DNA of 64,000 nt from Ascidia mentula (Eukaryota > Chordata > Ascidiacea > Phlebobranchia > Ascidiidae). This document shows, one piece after another, positions 58,780 through 64,000 of the stretch. Positions within the stretch are counted from its first letter, which is position 1; the number at the start of each line of letters is the position of its first letter. The notes beneath the pieces are model-generated. The model did no database searches and was not told the DNA's origin. It saw only the letters and a list, made by a program, of their open reading frames with translations. Both the position numbers and the translations under genes were made by a program. Location: the NCBI GenBank assembly GCA_947561715.1, contig OX387204.1:17799001-17863000 (forward strand), in the 5' to 3' direction.

Positions 58780-61700
58780 ATGGCAAAGGAAGCGATTATA
58801 CTTATGTCGATTATTCTAATCATGAAGTTTCTAATGATCAGATGTTCACCTTATTTTGCTAGTGAGTGGTTTGTGGGACTTTTCCGCCAGATTTACTTGA
58901 AATTTTGTCTCTGTTTAAAATAATATTAAATATTTTCCCTTTTTTAAATCTAAGTAAAGCGACAACTTTAGTTTGAGAATGTATTTTTCTGTAAACTTTG
59001 GCACACCCCTGGTATATCAAAGTTTACAACATTTTCCTTGATGGAAAAAGAAATATCCAGAAATAAAATAAGATATAATAAAATATTAATCGCGTTAAGT
59101 ACAAACAAATATCAAAAATATTTAAGTTACTGTAATTACGTTCCAGATCATACGGCGGCCACCATACTTTACACCCAGCAACGTTACATCGAGATGTACG
59201 AAACTCTTAGGTCTCCAGCTACAACCACCGAGCTTGGAAACCTCAGAGGTTGGAGTCAATTCGGTGTCAGGAAATTCCTCGGAGTCCCCTACGCTCAACC
59301 TCCAGTTGGAGAACTGAGATTTGAGAAACCTCTTCCTCATCCAGGATGGAGTGGAATCAGAAATGCAACTTCACCCGGGCCGCAGTGCCCTCAACTACCC
59401 CCCGGTACGAATGTTTGTTGTATAATGAGTCTGAAACGACGTCACAATTTTGTAGTGTCCTGATAATTGCCCAAAATGAATCCCAGTGAGTTGATGAGTA
59501 TCTGCATGTATGTTCAATGACGATAGATTCGTTGGTTACTACAAGGCAGAACACATTGATTTCTGTGGTCTTTATGAAATATTCCTCAGTTAGTACTTGC
59601 ATGTATTTTTTGCATTCTTGCAGTTTTAAACATTTAACGCAAAACGTTTGCGAATAATTTTCAACTGTTTTCAGCATTTCGAAATAATCCGAGCATAACC
59701 AGTGAAGATTGTCTGCTACTTGACATTTACGTTCCCATCCGCAAAGACACTGATCCTGTCATGTTTCCAGTTCTCATCTACTTCCATGGAGGAGCTTTGA
59801 TCTTTGGTTCAAGTACACGTTTGCATTCATTTACAAACTCATCTACAAAACGCATTCGTAATTTTCGTTGTGTATAATTTTAGAGGAATTTAATGACGGA
59901 AGTGTTTTGGCGAAGGAAGGACGAATAATTTTGGTTTCTGCCAACTACAGAATTGGACTGCTTGGATTCATCGCATCAGGAGACCAAAGATTACCAGGTA
60001 TGGTTACTCTGTTTGTACTGCAGTGACATTTTTGCTTTTTGTCTGCCCTAAACGTGCAAATATTCAGGAAATCTCGGTCTGTACGACCAACAAATGGCGA
60101 TACAATGGGTGAAGAACAACATCGCGAATTACGAAGGTTATCCCGATTCAATCACATTGCTTGGTCAAGCGATTGGCGGCCAAACAGTTATTGCCCAGGT
60201 TGGATGTTATTGATCACAGGAGCCCATGTACACAAACTTGGCTTTGAAAATTTTCGTTTAAACTGACCTTTTGGCATAAAAATTAACGTAGATCTCATAC
60301 AAGCAAGGTTTCGTCTGACATGCGACAAGATTTTATCACAGTAAATCTTCCTACATGGCAACTTAGTTACATGAAATTAAAGTTAATTTTGTGCCAGGAG
60401 GTCAAAACGTTAAATACTGTTTAGCAGCAACATCACTGCAATGATTAACTTGAGAACTTTTGGTTTTACAGATGCTGAGTCCATTGAACAACGCCACTCT
60501 CTTCCAACGAGCGATCGTGTTTAGTGGCTCGTTTCGGTTCAACGAACCGATGGCGCGAAGCTTAAGCGACTTACGTCAAACTGAGGCAACCACTTTTAAC
60601 CACGTTCTAAGTACGTCTTCAGCTTGACTAACTATTAACAAACGTATGAAGTAAAACCATCACAAAAGACGTCCAACACAAAATAAGTTATTGCAGTGTA
60701 CAGATTCCCTTCGAAATATTGCATCCAATGCTTGTGTGTTTTTAGCGTCGACAGGCTGCAACAATGCGAGTGATAGCAAAGCATGTCTAAAAAACCAGCC
60801 AACTGCAATTCTGGTGCAGCTAACATCTCAAACTGGTCTACCGAATCTATACAATCCCACAATCGATATAAGTTTTGGAGATGAGTTCCTTCCTGGGAAT
60901 CCTAACGACGTTGTTGGCCTCGTTGCCTCCATGAACCAGTAGGAGATTTGTTCAGTAATTCGCGTATGAAAAATTGTCTACTATGACCCTAACATGATTG
61001 CCTTGTTGGAGTTAATGGAGTTAAAAAAACCTTAATAGTCTAAAAAACATTTTGAAATTTTCTGTCGGTTTAATTTCTCGGTTATATTTATTCATGTGTT
61101 TGTGAAATGCTTTCCACGCCTCATTCCTCGAATTTTAATCGTGTTTGACTTTGGATGCCTTTCTAATTAAATGTGGCCTTTCATTTATGTTTGATTCTTG
61201 ATTGCAGATACAAAGTAATGATTGGTCATTCACAACAAGAAGGTTCTTCCAGCGTTGTATTCACCACCCCTGTCCAGGATCTACCTTTCATCGTCAACTC
61301 AGTGCTTAACTTTGCTGGGAAGGAAAATACTTCTTTAAACGCGAAAGCAACTTTAGAACATATTTATTCGTATGTTATTCATATTCGTTGACGTTGAGAT
61401 TGATGAGTATTGAAAAAACATATTGTAAAATCAGTTGTGTAAATAATAATGTTATTGTGGTTTGAAATAATATATGTACAGAACATTCGCATTCTTCTCA
61501 CAGAAATTTTGTCGAAACTGACCCGGAAATTAAACGCCAGAGGGAGCTGTCGAGCTTTTTTAACGACTGGTTGTATTTTGTGCCAGTTTCATTGTTTGCT
61601 TCGATGCTCGATCAACATAATGTTCCCACGTAAGGAGCCAAGACATAATTTACCTTTTAAATACCCTCATTTGGAATTCTTTTTCAGATACCTTTTCCGG

Positions 61701-62372
61701 TTTACTGGCCCCATTGGCGAAAACGCCTTTTCCAGAAACGCGCCTTTTTTAAGACCGGATACCACGCACGTTGATAGTGCTGTTTACATATTTGGACTTC
61801 CACTAATTCTAAACTTCAACCAAACTGATGTCACCATAAGCAGGAACCTGATGAGTCTTTTGTCCAACTTTGTTCGCAGCGGGTAAGCCACAGAAATCAT
61901 ATATTACAAAAACCAAATGCAAAATTGTCAATTATTTGTAACCCTATTTATTATTTGAACTATTTATTGTGAGTTGCCAGAACATTTTGGTAAACGTATG
62001 CTTGTACAATGTAGAAGTAATGCCATGCTTACGCATAGCAAGGCGGGATCGCCCCACTGCGTAGGCCCTTTATATTTGGCGATCACAGCTCTAATATTCT
62101 GATCATAAGGTTCACAGGCTGTGAAGGTCGCCTGACAAGTTGTGCGCTTGCGCACCAGTGTACCTTGGCCACAATATACCCCGTGAAGCCACTAAGCTCC
62201 TGTAGCTCAGTTGGTAGAGCGTTGGGCCTGGTTAGCCCAGGGTCGTGAGTTCAAACCTCACCGGGAGCTTGATTTTTCAGATCTCGCTCCGACTTGTCGG
62301 GAAAAGTGGCTGATCCAGCTTGGCTGCAATGGTGTATATAGGAGCCATGGCATGGTTTATTCAAAAACGATT
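58780..62372 (+). CDS. Cholinesterase/carboxylesterase-like gene B with serine-to-alanine nucleophile and damaged last exon
   Basis: Exons 58780-58861, 59219-59404, 59675-59812, 59884-59997, 60068-60198, 60472-60610, 60746-60938, 61208-61369, 61504-61629 and 61688-61882 join in phases 1,1,1,1,0,1,2,2,2 to give about 489 residues before the last exon; with a last exon like gene A's it would be 587, normal for cholinesterases. Seen: signal peptide; [28 protein letters not shown]; oxyanion loop FHGGALIFGS; SANYRIGLLGF; NLGLYDQQMAIQWVKNNI; then LLGQAIGGQ where active enzymes have GESAGG, so the nucleophile is alanine (A208, codon 60169-60171); SPLNNATLFQRAI; the acid region HSQQEGSS; and the histidine region HVDSAVYIFG. 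Likely a non-catalytic relative, secreted or surface-bound, as in neuroligin or glutactin. The last exon keeps only about 44 bp (62329-62372); the rest is replaced by a tRNA-like element. Confidence 0.75.
62196..62268 (+). tRNA. tRNA-like cloverleaf (pseudo-tRNA or SINE head), anticodon region GGT
   Basis: 73 bases fold cleanly: acceptor 62196-62202 (GCTCCTG) with 62262-62268 (CGGGAGC); D arm GCTC/GAGC; anticodon stem TGGGC/GCCCA (62223-62227 with 62235-62239) with loop CTGGTTA; T arm GTGAG/CTCAC with loop TTCAAAC. Box A and box B are near consensus. Two bases instead of one separate the D and anticodon stems, no CCA is encoded, and GGT (threonine) anticodons are not normal in eukaryotes. About 60 more bases (to about 62328) replace the start of the esterase last exon, so a tRNA-derived SINE is more likely than a working tRNA gene. 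Confidence 0.5.
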
Positions 62373-63419
62373 TCAAGCGGGCATTACTATAGATGTGATT
62401 TAATAAACGTAATTTCTGTGACACTTCCCAAACAACGCCTCCAAACCGCTTCCTTGATCCACTAACAAGTACATTGTAGTTTCTTCTGTTGAATTTTAAC
62501 ACCCTCCTGTAAAATGTTAACATCCTTTGTATGTATACAGTACATGGTTCTGTATATGCGCAATGCTTCAATAATATTCAAGAATATTTACAATGGAAAT
62601 GAAGTCTGGACATTCTATAGTGTCTCAGAATGTTTTGCAAGTGGGATATTAACAAGATGCACGCGCATTAATTTTATTGAGTTACTTGGGGCATGCGTTT
62701 GGTTTTTTGACTCCCATCGCCACAATGTGGTTGTATGCGTCTTCGGTAATACTCTTCACCGTACAACAAGCGTTACCCAAATTGTGTCCGAGGTGAACCT
62801 AAACAATAAACAAATATGTTGATATTTTAATAACTTATCATAGAGACAATACAAAAGCATTGTATATATATGTTTGCGAGTGTAAGCAACAGCATATGCA
62901 AAAACAATTATAATGATTTGCCCTAATAATAATGAGTTTTATCCAAAAGTTAAAATAAGGGAAACAATGCTTGTTGACATTGAAATCACTCTGGCAATTG
63001 GGCTATTCAAATATTATTTTTACCAATCTCGTGTGGGAAACTTACGAAGACAGATTTGCCGAGTATTGACGTATCGCCGGATAAAGAAAGTCCGTGCAGC
63101 TCTCTTCCAGCTTCGTGAATAACGCAGTTAGAACCTGCTTGCATTGTACCGAGGTTGCCAAAGCGAAAGTGTGTGCTACAAAAATTGTTTATGCAAACAT
63201 TAATTTTAGCGCATTTGGTACTGGTAGAAAATGTCATAAAATATATGCACTGTTGCAGGGATCCTCAAAATCACTGGATGGGTAAAACCAATTTAGTTAT
63301 CCGAAAAACAAAAAGTTTCGTCAAGTCAATGACGCCATGTGCGGCAAACTTTGATTTAAGCACAAATTTAATGACCAGGGATCTTACCAATAGAAATTTA
63401 AAAAAAAAAAATTAAATCG
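62373..63419. other. 3' flank of esterase gene B, no gene seen
   Basis: AT-rich, with only short frames, none with recognisable domains. AATAAA occurs at 62806-62811 but is far from any intact last exon. A basic frame at 62913-63122 ends in RRQICRVLTYRRIKKVRA and has no known relative. Confidence 0.4.
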
Positions 63420-64000
63420 AAACTTTGTCCAAAATAAAATCACATTTTTTTAACAAAAAAATCATCCAAGCACGTAAAATTACACATACAGTAAGTACAG
63501 GATGTTAATGGTGCATTCCTATGTTAGTTGCTACCAATATGACATTTTCTTTGGCATCGTGAGTTTCCAGTAGATTTTAACTCGTAACAATTACCGCAAC
63601 CTTTCGTTTGTTTAGCACTGTTGAGAGAACCCACAGATATCCTCCGTATAAATATATGCCGCTATAACTTCGATCAAAGGGAACAGGCCAGTTATGTGTA
63701 CCACAAACGAATGACATTTATTTGCGCGGGCGAGCACACAAATTTCGACCCTGCAAACTTACTGGGAATTGATCGAGCATAAAAATATCACAGATTTGTC
63801 CCAGGCGAGGAATATGGAAGGAAAGGTTTCAACGAATCATTGATATTTATTTATTTCCGCAATATTTGTCCATTACAAACTTTTACGAATGTCTGCAACC
63901 AAACTCAACAAACCCACAGCGCGAAACCTCCAGAAAAACGATCCAACCGTTACCATTTGCCGTTTTGGTCTACCGGGTGCAACTGAAGCATTCATGATTT
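63420..64000 (+). repeat. Esterase-locus 5' module, copy R4, cut by the window end
   Basis: It repeats the R1/R3 sequence: CATCCAAGCAC..., GGATGTTAATGGTGCATTCC, TATGCCGCTATAACTTCG, GCGCGGGCGAGCACACAAAT and TTCATGATTT at the very end. The match to R3 (58130-58460) is close. By analogy a further signal-peptide exon should follow within a few hundred bases beyond the window. Confidence 0.75.

Noticed and set aside
62329-62372. Taking the shared 44 bp at 53262 and 62331 as the 3' tail of a SINE
   Set aside because: In gene A the same bases are the coding end of the last esterase exon (MVYIGATAWFI), so they are gene sequence, not repeat tail.

Overview
The window looks like nuclear DNA of an invertebrate chordate, most likely a tunicate such as Ciona. 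It is AT-rich, its genes are split into many short exons with clean GT..AG junctions, it carries a chordate-type CRACD (DUF4592) gene and a YIPF6 orthologue, and it holds lineage-specific tandem families of glycosyltransferases and cholinesterase-like proteins. The species is an inference. Exon models were built by hand from splice sites and reading phase; in every model called intact the phases agree across all junctions.

Layout. 1-3.7 kb: mostly non-coding, with a decayed beta-1,3-galactosyltransferase fragment and two tRNA-like SINEs in inverted orientation. 3.7-6.7 kb: a five-exon beta-1,3-galactosyltransferase-like gene (386 aa) with a hAT-type MITE in an intron. 8.4-12.4 kb and 15.2-20.5 kb: two tandem seven-exon genes for type II membrane O-fucosyltransferase-superfamily proteins (493 and 506 aa). 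20.5-25.5 kb: no genes seen. 25.5-38.0 kb: a ten-exon CRACD-family gene (about 1283 aa) on the + strand. 39.3-40.7 kb: YIPF6 on the - strand (215 aa), convergent with CRACD. 41.06-50.30 kb: a 9.24-kb foldback-like DNA transposon with a perfect 8-bp target duplication and terminal inverted repeats of 2.3 and 2.9 kb, made largely of a 177-bp satellite organised in a 956-bp higher-order repeat; its interior has an SGNH-hydrolase-like reading frame but no recognisable transposase. 50.4-64.0 kb: a tandemly duplicated locus of cholinesterase-like genes. It has one gene lacking its core exons, one nearly complete gene whose nucleophile serine is replaced by alanine and whose last exon is largely replaced by a tRNA-like element, orphan signal-peptide exons, five copies of the 5' module, and a Ty3/gypsy fossil.

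The glycosyltransferase genes probably encode Golgi type II enzymes acting on secreted or surface glycans. YIPF6 is a Golgi/ER membrane trafficking protein and CRACD a cytosolic actin-capping regulator. The esterase-like proteins would be secreted or membrane-tethered. Nothing suggests one pathway across the window; apart from the tandem families the genes look like independent neighbours. The strongest candidate for something undescribed is the foldback transposon with its ordered satellite arms.
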